Of a DNA stretch of 64,000 bases, positions 51,345 through 61,174 are shown one piece after another. How positions within the stretch are numbered: position 1 is the stretch's first letter; each line of letters begins with the position of its first letter. A model generated the notes under the pieces. The model saw nothing but the letters and a program-made list of their open reading frames with translations, was not told where the DNA came from and did not search any database. The position numbers and the translations under genes are program-made. The stretch comes from an archaeon (GTDB lineage Archaea; EX4484-52; WAPT01): assembly GCA_029258795.1 (NCBI GenBank), contig JAPDKB010000007.1:181070-245069 (forward strand). The letters run 5' to 3'.

Positions 51345-51953
51345 TTGAAACCAAAACTCAAGCTGATTGTGGAGCACCTCGAGCCCAAGCTCACGGAATG
51401 GCTATTGCTGGAGTACAGGCATGCTTCGAAGTGGTGGTATCCTGATCTAATTTTCACGAATGTGAAGAGCGGTGAAGATGCGGAAAAGCTCGGGCAGCTG
51501 GGTGAGGTGATGAGGGAGAGATTCTATGAAGTTGTGGAAGAGAGTGACAAGATTGTGGTGCTCGACCCTTTTGGGGAAAAGGTGCTTGAGCCCGAAGATT
51601 TGAAGGATGCGAGCTTTGTTGTGATAGGAGGGATATGCGGAGATGTGGAATTTGATGGCAGAACAAGGAAGATGGTGACCGCGCAAGCTTTGTCCTGCTT
51701 GAGGAATGTCGTGGTGCGAAACCTCGGCAGGGTTCATTTCCCCATAGATCAGGCAGCGATAATTGCAAAGCTGGTGGCCGAGGGGAGGAAGCTGGATGAA
51801 ATAGAGGTGAGGGAAGGCATGGACATCGTGCTGGAGGAAAGCCGGGGGTTTAAGCGGGTGGTTCACCTTCCTTACGGGTACGTCGTGATCAACGACAGGG
51901 TTCAGCTCGCCGATGGCTTCACAGAATTCCTCAAAAAGGGGTGGGAACTCTGA
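51345..51953 (+). CDS. SPOUT methyltransferase of the SFM1/DUF431 family
   Basis: A 202-residue protein matching the family of yeast Sfm1, which methylates an arginine of ribosomal protein S3. Marks: LIVEHLEPKLTEWLLLEYRH at the start, VLDPFGEKVLEPEDLK, VIGGICGDVEFDGRT (knot region), HFPIDQAAIIAKLVAEG and LPYGYVVIND. The archaeal substrate is not known. TTG 51345 has GGTGG about 8 nt upstream. The stop overlaps the start of THEP1 by 13 nt. Confidence 0.85.
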   Translation: MKPKLKLIVEHLEPKLTEWLLLEYRHASKWWYPDLIFTNVKSGEDAEKLGQLGEVMRERFYEVVEESDKIVVLDPFGEKVLEPEDLKDASFVVIGGICGDVEFDGRTRKMVTAQALSCLRNVVVRNLGRVHFPIDQAAIIAKLVAEGRKLDEIEVREGMDIVLEESRGFKRVVHLPYGYVVINDRVQLADGFTEFLKKGWEL

Positions 51954-52492
51954 AGGAGTTCAGGATCGTGATAACCGGCAGGCCGGGGGTTGGAAAGAGC
52001 ACGATGGTTAAGCTTGCGGTGGAGCTTTTGAAGGAGCATGGCGCAAGAGTGGTTGGCTTTTACACTGAGGAGATCAGGGATGAGAGCGGGAGACGTGTTG
52101 GGTTTGATGTTGTGGACGTTGAATCTCAGGAAAGATTTGCGCTGGCGAGAAAAGGGAAGGATGCCGAGAGAAAGCTCGGAAGTTATGGCGTAATGGTGAA
52201 GGAATTTGAGAGTTATCTTACGGGTCTGGAGAAAAGGATTGACAGCGCTGAAGTTGTGGTGGTGGATGAGCTCGGTCCGATGGAGTTCTTCAGCAGGAAG
52301 TTCGTGGAGCTCATGAAAAGAGTTGCAGAAATGAAACGCTGGATTATTACGCACCACTTCCGTGCCAAGAATTACCAGGTTGTCAGAAATTTCTTGGAGC
52401 GTGCAACATGGAAATGCGCGCTTACTCCAGAAAACAGAGATGAGAAAATGGAGGTACTGCTTAAACTACTCCAAACATCTTTAGAAATATAG
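51941..52492 (+). CDS. Nucleoside-triphosphatase THEP1
   Basis: A 183-residue P-loop NTPase of the THEP1/NTPase_1 family. Walker A GRPGVGKST at about 13-21, GFYTEEIRDESGRRVGF (family motif), Walker B VVVDELGPME at about 106. Hydrolyses NTPs in vitro; cellular role uncertain. GTG 51941 lies inside the preceding gene. Its 3' end overlaps convergent mgtE by 32 nt. Confidence 0.92.
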   Translation: MGTLKEFRIVITGRPGVGKSTMVKLAVELLKEHGARVVGFYTEEIRDESGRRVGFDVVDVESQERFALARKGKDAERKLGSYGVMVKEFESYLTGLEKRIDSAEVVVVDELGPMEFFSRKFVELMKRVAEMKRWIITHHFRAKNYQVVRNFLERATWKCALTPENRDEKMEVLLKLLQTSLEI

Positions 52493-53807
52493 CTCCTATG
52501 CCCAGAAAGCTCAGAAATCCAAAGATATCGGTGAATGTCGTCAAGATAACTGTGGAGGATGAAGCAGGATCACTCCCTAACTTTTCGAGCAGGAGCGGGA
52601 TGGTCGCTCCAGCCAGAGCAGCAACCACCATGTTCACAAGCATGGCCAGAAGCAAAGCCAGCGCTATGAGCATACTTCCTTTCCAGAGGAATGCAAAGGC
52701 CGCACCCACAACTCCTACCACCATTCCATTAACCAGGGCTACCGCAAGCTCCTTCTTCACGACCCTGAAAAAATCTGCTGTGCTTATCTCTCTAAGAGCG
52801 AGGGATCTAACCACTATCGCCATGGTTTGGGTAGTAGCATTACCTCCCTCTCCAGCAACAACAGGCATGAAAACAGCGAACAGCACGAAGGTCTTGATAA
52901 CATCCTCAAAAACATTCACAACGCTTGCAGCGAGAAATGCCGTGAAGAGGTTTATGATGAGCCACGGCATTCTGTTCCTTATGGACTTGCGCACGGGATC
53001 GAAAACGCGCTCCTCCTTCTCAAGCGAGAACATCTTGAATATATCCTCTGCATGCTCCTCTTCCATTATCTTCAGCGCTTCATCGATAGTTATTACGCCC
53101 ACAAGTTTTCCATTTTCAATCACCGGGATGGACATGCATTTGTGCTTTTTGAAGAGGTTCGCCACCTCCTCCCTGTCGGTGGTGATGCCAACCTTGACTT
53201 TCGGTTTTTTCATAATACTCTTTATTTTGGAATTGAGTTGTGCTGTGATAAGCTTCTCCAACTTCACCCTGCCCACAAGCTTTCCATCCTCATCCACCAC
53301 ATAAACTTCCTTGGTGTACGTTGACTTCCCTGCTTTCTTCAGTTTCTTCACCACTTTTCCGACCCTCTCATCAGGATGTGCTGTTATGATTTCCCTTTGC
53401 ATTATTCCTCCTGCAACTTCCTTGGAATAGCGAAGCTGTCTGAGTATGCTCTGCCTCTTTCTTTGAGGGAGGTAGGAGAGCACAGCATCCACCCTTCTCT
53501 CATCTTTAATAGCGCGGAGAATCCTACACGCGTCATCTGATGCAAGTTCCTCAAGTATGGATGCTATTTCGCTATCGGAAAGGGAGGAAAGAGCATGCTC
53601 TCGCTCCTCCTCTGTCATGAGCAGAAGAACGTCCCTCTTTTTTTCAGCATCAATCATTTCAAACAATTGGTGCCATTTCTCCCTTTTAATCCTTCTCAGA
53701 ATGTGCACTATTTCAGCAGGGCTCATGTGGGTGAGAATGGACGATGCTTCTTTTTTCAAGCCCTTCTCCAGCAGCTGTGCAAGTTTTGAAATAATCCTCT
53801 GCATCAA
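52461..53807 (-). CDS. mgtE: Magnesium transporter MgtE
   Basis: Mg2+ channel with the standard layout in 448 residues: helical N domain (residues 1-125), two CBS domains (GGIMQREIITAHPDERV and SIPVIENGKLVGVITIDEAL) that sense Mg2+, and five membrane helices with the pore motif FMPVVAGEGGNATTQTMAI and PLLLEKLGSDPASSSTVILT. Ends at the membrane without extra domain. Stand-alone gene; regulation expected to be post-translational via the CBS domains. Confidence 0.95.
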   Translation of the reverse strand: MMQRIISKLAQLLEKGLKKEASSILTHMSPAEIVHILRRIKREKWHQLFEMIDAEKKRDVLLLMTEEEREHALSSLSDSEIASILEELASDDACRILRAIKDERRVDAVLSYLPQRKRQSILRQLRYSKEVAGGIMQREIITAHPDERVGKVVKKLKKAGKSTYTKEVYVVDEDGKLVGRVKLEKLITAQLNSKIKSIMKKPKVKVGITTDREEVANLFKKHKCMSIPVIENGKLVGVITIDEALKIMEEEHAEDIFKMFSLEKEERVFDPVRKSIRNRMPWLIINLFTAFLAASVVNVFEDVIKTFVLFAVFMPVVAGEGGNATTQTMAIVVRSLALREISTADFFRVVKKELAVALVNGMVVGVVGAAFAFLWKGSMLIALALLLAMLVNMVVAALAGATIPLLLEKLGSDPASSSTVILTTFTDIFGFLSFLGIGAIFLKMFGVV

Positions 53808-53845
53808 GAAATTACTTCTTCAAGGGTGCATATATGCTTTTGGGT

Positions 53846-56800
53846 TCATCCCGTATCTTCTCCCTCTTTTTTCCTCCTCTTTGCCAGCAGGAAGAACAGC
53901 AGAAGGGCTGCAAGCAACAGGAAGAGCAGTGCACCTCTTGTGCTCTTGAGCCATGCCAATCCCGTTATTCCAGAAGGTGGCAGTTTCTCTTTACTCAGGA
54001 GTTCCTCCACTATCGTTGAGGGTGAACTCACCACTTTAACATCAATGGTGAAGCTTGCGTAAGGCACCCCATCCCTGAACAACTTCCATCTTGTGGTAAA
54101 GGTTCCTTCCTCCTCTGGCACCACGACAAAAGAGTATGTTTCGCCATCACCAAGAGTAAAGCTATCCTCGATGCTCATCCATTCGGGGCCAGTTATACTA
54201 ATCGTGTAATTACCGCCCTCCGCAAAGCTCACCATCACCTCGTTCTCCTCCATGTAGTACAGTACGAGCTCTCCATCCTTCAGGTTGTGGATTGTGATGG
54301 AAGATGGTAAGCCTTCAACCACAAACACTTTGCTATAGAGCGTCTTCCCCTCGTGCTTTATTTCAAGCAAGTGCTGACCTGGTTCCAGCCCTACCAGAGT
54401 AAAAGTGGCAAAGCCGTTCTTATCCGTTGTGATTGTTGTGTAGATATTGCCATCTACATAAACATCCATCTCTGCATTTGGTGTGGCTTCCACATTTACC
54501 ACGTAGGGAAGCTGGATGAAATCATCAATCACAACGTTTTCCACTTCCGGAGTTTCTTCTTTAATAGTGGGTGGTGCTACATAATACGTTCCGCCTCCGC
54601 CACCTCCACCGCCTCCTGACGGCTTCTTGATAACATTTACTTCTATCCTTTCGGAGGTAAAGCTGTTGCCTGCGTTATCATAAGCCACCAGATAATAAAC
54701 TAATGTGGATGGAGTGGTGATGGTGAAGGTGCAGCTCGAGCTGTTGCAGGTTGATTTAAGCGCGTCGTTAACGTAAAGTTCTATTCTTTCCACCCCACTG
54801 AGATTATCTGTTGCGTTAGCCGAGATTGTCAGCTGCTCACCCTCCTCCGGCTCCTGTGGGCTGTGCTGAATCGCTTCGAACAGCGGAGATTCCATATCAA
54901 TCTTTATCTCCACACTCTTGATTTCCTCGACATTTCCAGCATTATCAACTGAGTAGAAGCGCACATACCACACGTTGCTTTCATTTATCAGCTGTTCCTG
55001 CTGGAAAACGTTTTCTGGATTGCAGGTGTTGATTGTGTCAACGCAAAAGTATGTTGCGTTACATCCGCTACTGTCATCAGTACAGGTGAGATTGAAGCTC
55101 ACGCTTGTTGTGTACCATCCATTGTTGCCGTTCGGAGCTGGTGGATTTAGCGTAATGGTTGTTGTAGGAGGTGTTGTGTCCTCTCCTTCTGACTCTCTAA
55201 CGGTGAAGCTTCCCTCGGGGGTGGTGAAAGTGTTGCCAGCTTTGTCGTAGATCTTGGCGTAGTAGGTTATGGTTGTGCCTGCAGAATAAGGTCCGCTAGT
55301 ATAACTGCAATCCGCAACATCATCACATGTCTTCTCCAGCGTTCCATTCACATAGATCTCTATTTTCTCTATTCCAGACCCCTCATCGGAAGCCTGAGCA
55401 GTAAAGCTGACCTCGTCAACATCCGTTGGGTTTTGTGGAGAATGTGTTATGCTGCCCGAAGGTATTGCCTTGTCGATATAGAATGGGTTACTTTCCTTTA
55501 TGCTTTCTGTGTTGCCTGCAACATCAACACTGTAATAACAAACCTTCTTGATGCAGACGTTTCCTGTTGAACATGTTACTGTTCCGCTCTGTCCAGAAGT
55601 ATAGCCGGTTGTTCCGCATTCAGCTGTATTATCCACAACCTTGTAATAAGTATTCTGGCATCCGCTTTTGTCGTCATTGCATGTAAGGGTGAAGCTAACA
55701 TTCTGATTGGTCCAGTCGTGGCCGTTTGGAGAGATGGTTGTGGTGGGAGGTGTTGTGTCCTCTCCTTCTGACTCTCTAACGGTGAAGCTTCCCTCGGGGG
55801 TGGTGAAAGTGTTGCCAGCTTTGTCGTAGATCTTGGCGTAGTAGGTTATGGTTGTGCCTGCTGGAAAGCTTCCTGCATTGTAGGAGCATGAAGTTGTGGA
55901 GGTGCATGTGGTTGCGAGATTACCATCAACATAAATCTCGATTTTGTCTATGCCCGAGCCATCATCGCTGGCTGTTGTGGAAATGGTCACAGCATCCTCA
56001 TCTGTTGGGTTCTGGGGGGAGTGAGTCACACTTCCGGTTGGCGCTTTCTTGTCGATGTAAAATGGGTTGCTCTCCTTAACGCTTTCCTTGTTTCCTTCGT
56101 TATCAACGGAGTAGAAGCAAACCTTCTTGATGCAAACACTTCCGTCAGCACACGTTACCGTGCCGCTCTGTCCACTAGTATATCCACTTGATGGACACGT
56201 CTGGTCGTTGTTGATAATAGTGTAGTATGTGGCGCTACACCCCGAATAATCGTCAACACAAGTGAGGGTAAAGCCCACATCTTCATTCGTCCAGCTGTGT
56301 CCGTTTGGAGAGATGGTTGTGGTGGGAGGAGTGGTGTCAGTAACAACGATATTCACCACCACCGTGTCTTTTCCTTCCAGACCCTTATCATCAGCAACAA
56401 CCAGTTCTATCGTGTAGCTTCCCTCCTCGCTGAATGTGAGCTGTATGCTCTGTGCTGTCGAATCAGCAACACCATCACCGTCCGTGTCCCAGCGATAGGT
56501 TATCGGATCTCCGTCCGGATCGTAGCTTGGTGAGCCATCAAAGGTGAGGGTTGTTCCCGGCTCAACCGTTACGCTGTTTACATCCTCTCCGTTGGTGAGG
56601 ATAATGGCTACGGGGGCTGTGTTTTTTGGCTTCTCAAGCACAGTAACCTTCCAGCTTGCTGAGACGGATGATTTACCGTCTGTGACCTTAACCTCGATGG
56701 TGTAAAGGCCGGCTGAGCTTCCCTCAAACAGGAAGGATGATGTGGCTGTGCTTGAGAGTGTCTCGCGCTTGGATTCCGCTCCATCAACCCTCCAGATGAA

Positions 56801-58744
56801 CGTCAACGGGTCTCCATCGGGATCCGTGGCTTTTACGAAAAATGCCATGCTCTCTCCAACATAGATAGAGTAGTCGCTCCCGGCAGTTTTGTCAACTATA
56901 ACAGGCGGATCATTCTGCACGAATGTGAAGCTTATCGAATCTGACGCGCTTGCACCATCAGGATCCGTGGCTGTGAATGTGACTGTAGCACTGCCTTCCT
57001 GCGATGCGGTTATGGTTGCCGCCCCGTTGTTTATGGTCACGGTGACAAAGCTTTTGGAAGGTGTTGCTTGTATGCTCAAACTGTCGAAAGCATCGTCGGG
57101 ATCATAAATGTAATTCTTCAAGTTTATGGTATATGCGGTTCCAACATCTACACTTACAGGCTGGTCTATGGATGAGAAATCAACAACCGGCGGGATGTTC
57201 ACCTTTCTGAGGTATATTACCTTTGTGATGTCAGTATTAACGCTGAGCACATCCGATTCAGTGTGGTATCCGGATTTTGAAGCTTCGTAATGATACTCTC
57301 CTTCCGGCACGGAGGTGAATGTTGCTTTTCCATCCGAGCCCGTATAGAGAGTTTTGTCATAGTTTCCAACGTCATCCCACAATCTGATCTGCGCATTTTC
57401 AAGAGGGGATTTCGTTTCATCATCATAAACGGTGAATGTTACCGTGTGAGTTTTTTTCAGCACGTTAACATTCGCTTCCTGCACCTCCACCTCATTGCTC
57501 AACCCATCGCACATGCTGCTTGAAGCCACACCTTCCACTCTCAGCGTGTAGGAAGCTGGTGGATATGCTCCGATCACATCTTCATAGCTCTTGTAGGTGA
57601 GAGTTTGAGGAGCGCTTGAGGTGAACGTGGTGGAGTAAGCAGCTGAGCCTGTGGAAGAGTCCACCAGAGTTATGGTGAGCTTGGTGTCAACCGGTATCAC
57701 CGTGCTTTCATCTATGTAGAGAGCACTCAAATAATTAAAAGCGACCTTTATCGCTTCACCTTCCACTATCTCATAATCTCCATGCTCATCCGTCACAGCC
57801 AGATTCTGTATTCTGGTGTAACAGTAAGATGATGAAGGATCCCTCACATAAGTTGTGGTGCTCTCATAATCATCCACGGGATTTCTTATCTGGCTGTCCA
57901 CTATTTTGGATATAACCTTGATTGTGTACTTGCCTGTGGCATCGGGCGTCCACGTGAACTTGTCCTGGAAGGCGCATTCATCAGCGGGCACGCTTGTCTG
58001 TAACGAGTCCGTATAAACAAGGTTTCCGCTAGCATCTCTCACCTCGAGCACAAGCTGTGTATCCACACTGTAATCTATGTACACTCCATCTTCTGGAGGA
58101 TAGTAGCCCACTATGTTCGTTTTCTTGAAGGCACTGCACACCTCGTTTGAAATGCTGGCGGGCACGCCAATCTCAAGCGGAAGATTCACATCGTTTATGT
58201 TGGTCACTTCCAGCTTCTGAATTTCAGCTATACCTCCATCTTTTTTGATGAGGGTTGCTATGTAGGGATTTGAAGGATTGTTGTTTGTAGGATCTCCACA
58301 TGCGAAATGTTGATATGATGATTCACAGTAAGGGCGTGCTACATCAGCGTAGCCTATGTAATCCTTTCCGAAGTAGTAAGTTGCATATTTCTTGCTTTTA
58401 ACATTAGGAACGTTCTGATAGCGCACTACTATTGGCTCATTCGTGTTCACAATACTTACTTTATATGATGACAGACAACTCTCTAGCAAGTCCTTGTCGT
58501 AATAATATTTGAGCACGCATGCATTCCATGCTTCTCCCTTGTAAAAAAGCACAGGATTGTTAAAGTTCATGGACGAACATGTCGCATCAGCACACTCCCA
58601 ACCGAGAAGCTTTACCTGCGTGCTGCCACCATCGTCCGTAACTACCTTCCACACCTCGAAATAATCTTTAGCTATAGCTGAAGCCGGTAAAATAAGAATG
58701 AGTGCTACCACCCACGCCAAAATCGTGAACAACTTTCGCATCAT
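53846..58744 (-). CDS. 1632-residue surface protein with PKD and repeat modules
   Basis: Signal peptide (LFTILAWVVALILILPASAIA), then an N-terminal region of about 430 residues with several cysteines, a PEGA/carboxypeptidase-like module (TVYDDETKSPLENAQI), a cadherin-like module, two PKD domains (DPDGDPLTFIWRVDG, YDPDGDPITYRWDTDGDG), and three tandem modules of about 190 residues beginning DTTPPTTTI and holding Cys pairs (CxDDxSGC, CIKKVC). A Gly run and a stalk follow, then a membrane helix (ALLFLLLAALLLFFLLAKRRKK). Second gene after the 746-residue protein, 3-nt gap. Likely cell-envelope or adhesion protein. Confidence 0.85.
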   Translation of the reverse strand: MMRKLFTILAWVVALILILPASAIAKDYFEVWKVVTDDGGSTQVKLLGWECADATCSSMNFNNPVLFYKGEAWNACVLKYYYDKDLLESCLSSYKVSIVNTNEPIVVRYQNVPNVKSKKYATYYFGKDYIGYADVARPYCESSYQHFACGDPTNNNPSNPYIATLIKKDGGIAEIQKLEVTNINDVNLPLEIGVPASISNEVCSAFKKTNIVGYYPPEDGVYIDYSVDTQLVLEVRDASGNLVYTDSLQTSVPADECAFQDKFTWTPDATGKYTIKVISKIVDSQIRNPVDDYESTTTYVRDPSSSYCYTRIQNLAVTDEHGDYEIVEGEAIKVAFNYLSALYIDESTVIPVDTKLTITLVDSSTGSAAYSTTFTSSAPQTLTYKSYEDVIGAYPPASYTLRVEGVASSSMCDGLSNEVEVQEANVNVLKKTHTVTFTVYDDETKSPLENAQIRLWDDVGNYDKTLYTGSDGKATFTSVPEGEYHYEASKSGYHTESDVLSVNTDITKVIYLRKVNIPPVVDFSSIDQPVSVDVGTAYTINLKNYIYDPDDAFDSLSIQATPSKSFVTVTINNGAATITASQEGSATVTFTATDPDGASASDSISFTFVQNDPPVIVDKTAGSDYSIYVGESMAFFVKATDPDGDPLTFIWRVDGAESKRETLSSTATSSFLFEGSSAGLYTIEVKVTDGKSSVSASWKVTVLEKPKNTAPVAIILTNGEDVNSVTVEPGTTLTFDGSPSYDPDGDPITYRWDTDGDGVADSTAQSIQLTFSEEGSYTIELVVADDKGLEGKDTVVVNIVVTDTTPPTTTISPNGHSWTNEDVGFTLTCVDDYSGCSATYYTIINNDQTCPSSGYTSGQSGTVTCADGSVCIKKVCFYSVDNEGNKESVKESNPFYIDKKAPTGSVTHSPQNPTDEDAVTISTTASDDGSGIDKIEIYVDGNLATTCTSTTSCSYNAGSFPAGTTITYYAKIYDKAGNTFTTPEGSFTVRESEGEDTTPPTTTISPNGHDWTNQNVSFTLTCNDDKSGCQNTYYKVVDNTAECGTTGYTSGQSGTVTCSTGNVCIKKVCYYSVDVAGNTESIKESNPFYIDKAIPSGSITHSPQNPTDVDEVSFTAQASDEGSGIEKIEIYVNGTLEKTCDDVADCSYTSGPYSAGTTITYYAKIYDKAGNTFTTPEGSFTVRESEGEDTTPPTTTITLNPPAPNGNNGWYTTSVSFNLTCTDDSSGCNATYFCVDTINTCNPENVFQQEQLINESNVWYVRFYSVDNAGNVEEIKSVEIKIDMESPLFEAIQHSPQEPEEGEQLTISANATDNLSGVERIELYVNDALKSTCNSSSCTFTITTPSTLVYYLVAYDNAGNSFTSERIEVNVIKKPSGGGGGGGGGTYYVAPPTIKEETPEVENVVIDDFIQLPYVVNVEATPNAEMDVYVDGNIYTTITTDKNGFATFTLVGLEPGQHLLEIKHEGKTLYSKVFVVEGLPSSITIHNLKDGELVLYYMEENEVMVSFAEGGNYTISITGPEWMSIEDSFTLGDGETYSFVVVPEEEGTFTTRWKLFRDGVPYASFTIDVKVVSSPSTIVEELLSKEKLPPSGITGLAWLKSTRGALLFLLLAALLLFFLLAKRRKKEGEDTG
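55167..55282. repeat. 116-bp direct repeat, copy 1
   Basis: Identical by eye to 55746-55861 over all 116 bp. It encodes the same peptide, ending one module and starting the next (AKIYDKAGNTFTTPEG to ESEGEDTTPP). Confidence 0.9.
55746..55861. repeat. 116-bp direct repeat, copy 2
   Basis: Second identical copy, 579 bp from the first, a multiple of three, so recombination between them would remove or add one module in frame. Confidence 0.9.
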
Positions 58745-58747
58745 ACC

Positions 58748-60988
58748 TCACCCTAACAAGTTACCTCCTCCGTGATCGGAGCCACCTCCGCCAAAACCTC
58801 CGCCTGAAGGCGGTTTTGTTCCTCCACCACCTCCGCCTCCACATGAAACATCCAATATGGCCTGTCTGTCTCCCGCATACAACCTAGAGCACCTTTCTCT
58901 GACCGTGGCTTCATCGATAAAGTTTGGATCGGTTGAAATGGCAACGATGGTATTGGCACCTTTTATTGCGTATATCCCAACACTTTCTCCGTTGCGGGAC
59001 GCGTTGACCATGAAATCAAGGAAGTATTTTTCGGGTTCGGAAGGAGTCTTGTTCAATTCCTCCGCTTCCGCTCCTCCTTCCTCATCCACACTCAAGTCCA
59101 CAACCACACCATAACTTCCCGTCTCATTGGCCTTTCCTCCCGGCAGCCAGTTTGCCAAGCTGCAGATGTACTGCTTGATCTTGCCCGGAATTTCCGCCAG
59201 CCTGAGTTTGCCAGCCTTAACATCAGCTTTCAGCGTTGTGCTCTGCTCAAGACACTCAGTCACATTCCCGCTTTTGACTTCTTTCCACACTATATCAGAT
59301 ATGCTGATCTCTTTCAGCGCTGTGAGGTTGGTCTGCTGGCCAGCTTCACCATTTCTCATCAGCAGCGCAGTCCAATCGTCTAGATAGAGCCTCTTTTTGC
59401 TTTTACCTGAGTCCACCAGCTTCGTGGCAGCATCCTCCTCACTCTTTCCATAATTCAGCACAAAAATCTTCGCTTCGGCTTCCTTTCCATCCCCCTTTTT
59501 GAGCTTGACCTTCCCTTCGGCAATGGAGTAGTACGGAAGCTTGCTCTCGTTTACTCTCGCCATGTTCTTGGCTTCAAGCACAATCTTATAAAGATCCTGA
59601 AGAGACATTGCTGTTGTTTCTATTTTCTCTTTGGTTGTGGTGTTGTGCATAACAACATCAACAGGATATATGTCACTTGTAGGCACGAGATAGGTGTCAT
59701 TGCCAAGGGATATTGCATTCTTGCTTTTCTCAAGCTTCTCCTTGACTTTCTCAGCAGCAAACTTTTCAATCGAGCTCTCATTGCCTGCCACCACAGCAAC
59801 ATTACCATTAACTTCTGCTCCGAACATGCTGTTTATTTTAACTGATTTGTACACCGTAGAACCATCCTTTTCCAAGCTAAAGTTCAGTGCAACAACTTTC
59901 ACTTCTTCAGGAGTGAAGAGAGCCACACCCTCCTTTTCCTTTCCGTCCACAACCGCTGAGACTTTCAGCCAGTAACTTTCACCCGGCTTGAGTTTCTCTG
60001 TTATTTCTTTGTATATCTCATCTACACTCTTCGTCCCATTTTTTGGGAACTCCTCTCCTACAATAGCATTCACAATATCCAATGGAACCGAGAAAATGGT
60101 CTTGTTCTCCTGAACATCAAGCTCCTCTTTTGGCACAGTTGTCTCGTAAATAACATTCTTTCCGTCGGTTATGGATATCTTCACTTCTTTAGCCATGCCC
60201 AGAATCTCGCTCGTGATGTTAACTTCCTGCTTGAGAGGATTATACGCCACAGAGACCTCCACATCCTCATGCCCAACCTTATACTTTTCCTTTATAACTT
60301 CATAGGTGCCAACAACTTTCTCGCCCACATGCCCAGCTTCATCCTCAGCACAAACCACAAGCTTGTAATGATCCACACCCATCTTCTCGAGCTTTTCAAC
60401 CACATTCTTCAGATTTGCATGCCCAATCTCGTGTGATGAATCATACGCCCCGTCCATCGGCTCAAGCGGGATTTTTTCAATCAGATTGCCATTAGCATCG
60501 TAAACTTCCACCCTCATATTAACTATCCTATCCGCAAAAAAGTCAGCATCATCCTCTGCTTTCACAACAAGATCTCCACTTTCCTTGCCATACACTGCCT
60601 GCTTGATGACGGGCGGTTTCTGCTTATCTTCGTTGTATTTCTCCCATGTTAGATACCCTCCCACACCGAGCAACAGGGTAGCAAGAGCGGCAGCCACGCC
60701 CCTTTTTCCACCACCATCCAGCGGCTTCGGTTTGCCACCTATCGAGTCGGGTATTATCCCGCCCGGGCGTTTGTCCGGGTTTGCCAGATCAGCTATGTCT
60801 TTACCGGGTCCACCGTAGAATCTTTTGAGAAAAGGCCCGAGCCATGAAGGTAATTTTTCAAGAGCATTTTCCAGATCGCCAAACGCTTTCACCACTTCGT
60901 TAACAATGGCTCTGTTCTCCAACTCTCTGGGATCAAGAACCTGATCAGGAGAGTAAACTCCCCTCCAGTTCACCCTGTACTCGCTCAT
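58748..60988 (-). CDS. 746-residue membrane-anchored extracellular protein
   Basis: No signal peptide: about 95 cytoplasmic residues rich in Gly and Pro after residue 60, then one membrane helix (VAAALATLLLGVGGYLTW) and about 630 outside residues. The outer part is alpha/beta with Ca-binding-like acidic patches (VKAEDDADFFADR) and two cysteines near the end (ERCSRLY, DVSCGGG). It ends in a Gly/Pro-rich tail. No family recognised. First gene of the surface operon; an inverted repeat ATTACTA-N8-TAGTAAT is upstream near its TATA box. Confidence 0.75.
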   Translation of the reverse strand: MSEYRVNWRGVYSPDQVLDPRELENRAIVNEVVKAFGDLENALEKLPSWLGPFLKRFYGGPGKDIADLANPDKRPGGIIPDSIGGKPKPLDGGGKRGVAAALATLLLGVGGYLTWEKYNEDKQKPPVIKQAVYGKESGDLVVKAEDDADFFADRIVNMRVEVYDANGNLIEKIPLEPMDGAYDSSHEIGHANLKNVVEKLEKMGVDHYKLVVCAEDEAGHVGEKVVGTYEVIKEKYKVGHEDVEVSVAYNPLKQEVNITSEILGMAKEVKISITDGKNVIYETTVPKEELDVQENKTIFSVPLDIVNAIVGEEFPKNGTKSVDEIYKEITEKLKPGESYWLKVSAVVDGKEKEGVALFTPEEVKVVALNFSLEKDGSTVYKSVKINSMFGAEVNGNVAVVAGNESSIEKFAAEKVKEKLEKSKNAISLGNDTYLVPTSDIYPVDVVMHNTTTKEKIETTAMSLQDLYKIVLEAKNMARVNESKLPYYSIAEGKVKLKKGDGKEAEAKIFVLNYGKSEEDAATKLVDSGKSKKRLYLDDWTALLMRNGEAGQQTNLTALKEISISDIVWKEVKSGNVTECLEQSTTLKADVKAGKLRLAEIPGKIKQYICSLANWLPGGKANETGSYGVVVDLSVDEEGGAEAEELNKTPSEPEKYFLDFMVNASRNGESVGIYAIKGANTIVAISTDPNFIDEATVRERCSRLYAGDRQAILDVSCGGGGGGGTKPPSGGGFGGGGSDHGGGNLLG

Positions 60989-61037
60989 CCACTACACCCT
61001 CGACGATTATCCACAATAATTTAATGCAAAGATTTAA

Positions 61038-61059
61038 ATTACTATCTCATGGTAGTAAT
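61038..61059. promoter_or_regulatory. Inverted repeat ATTACTA-N8-TAGTAAT
   Basis: A perfect 7-bp inverted repeat between the surface operon and the TFB gene, overlapping a minus-strand TATA-like ATTTAAATC (61033-61041). It has the same TAGTAA core as the boxes at 41658-41691 and 41973-41989. Confidence 0.5.
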
Positions 61060-61174
61060 CAAAACCAATAATCAGAAAAAGATTCGACAAAAGACGACAG
61101 AAAACTTTTTAAATTTTTGTTCAGGATGTTTAAAAATCGCGAAAGATTTATAAACTTTTTCCCGGGTGGTGCTC

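Noticed and set aside
55160-56340. Repeats considered as a CRISPR or mobile-element signature
   Set aside because: They are in-frame protein module repeats with no spacer pattern or transposase.
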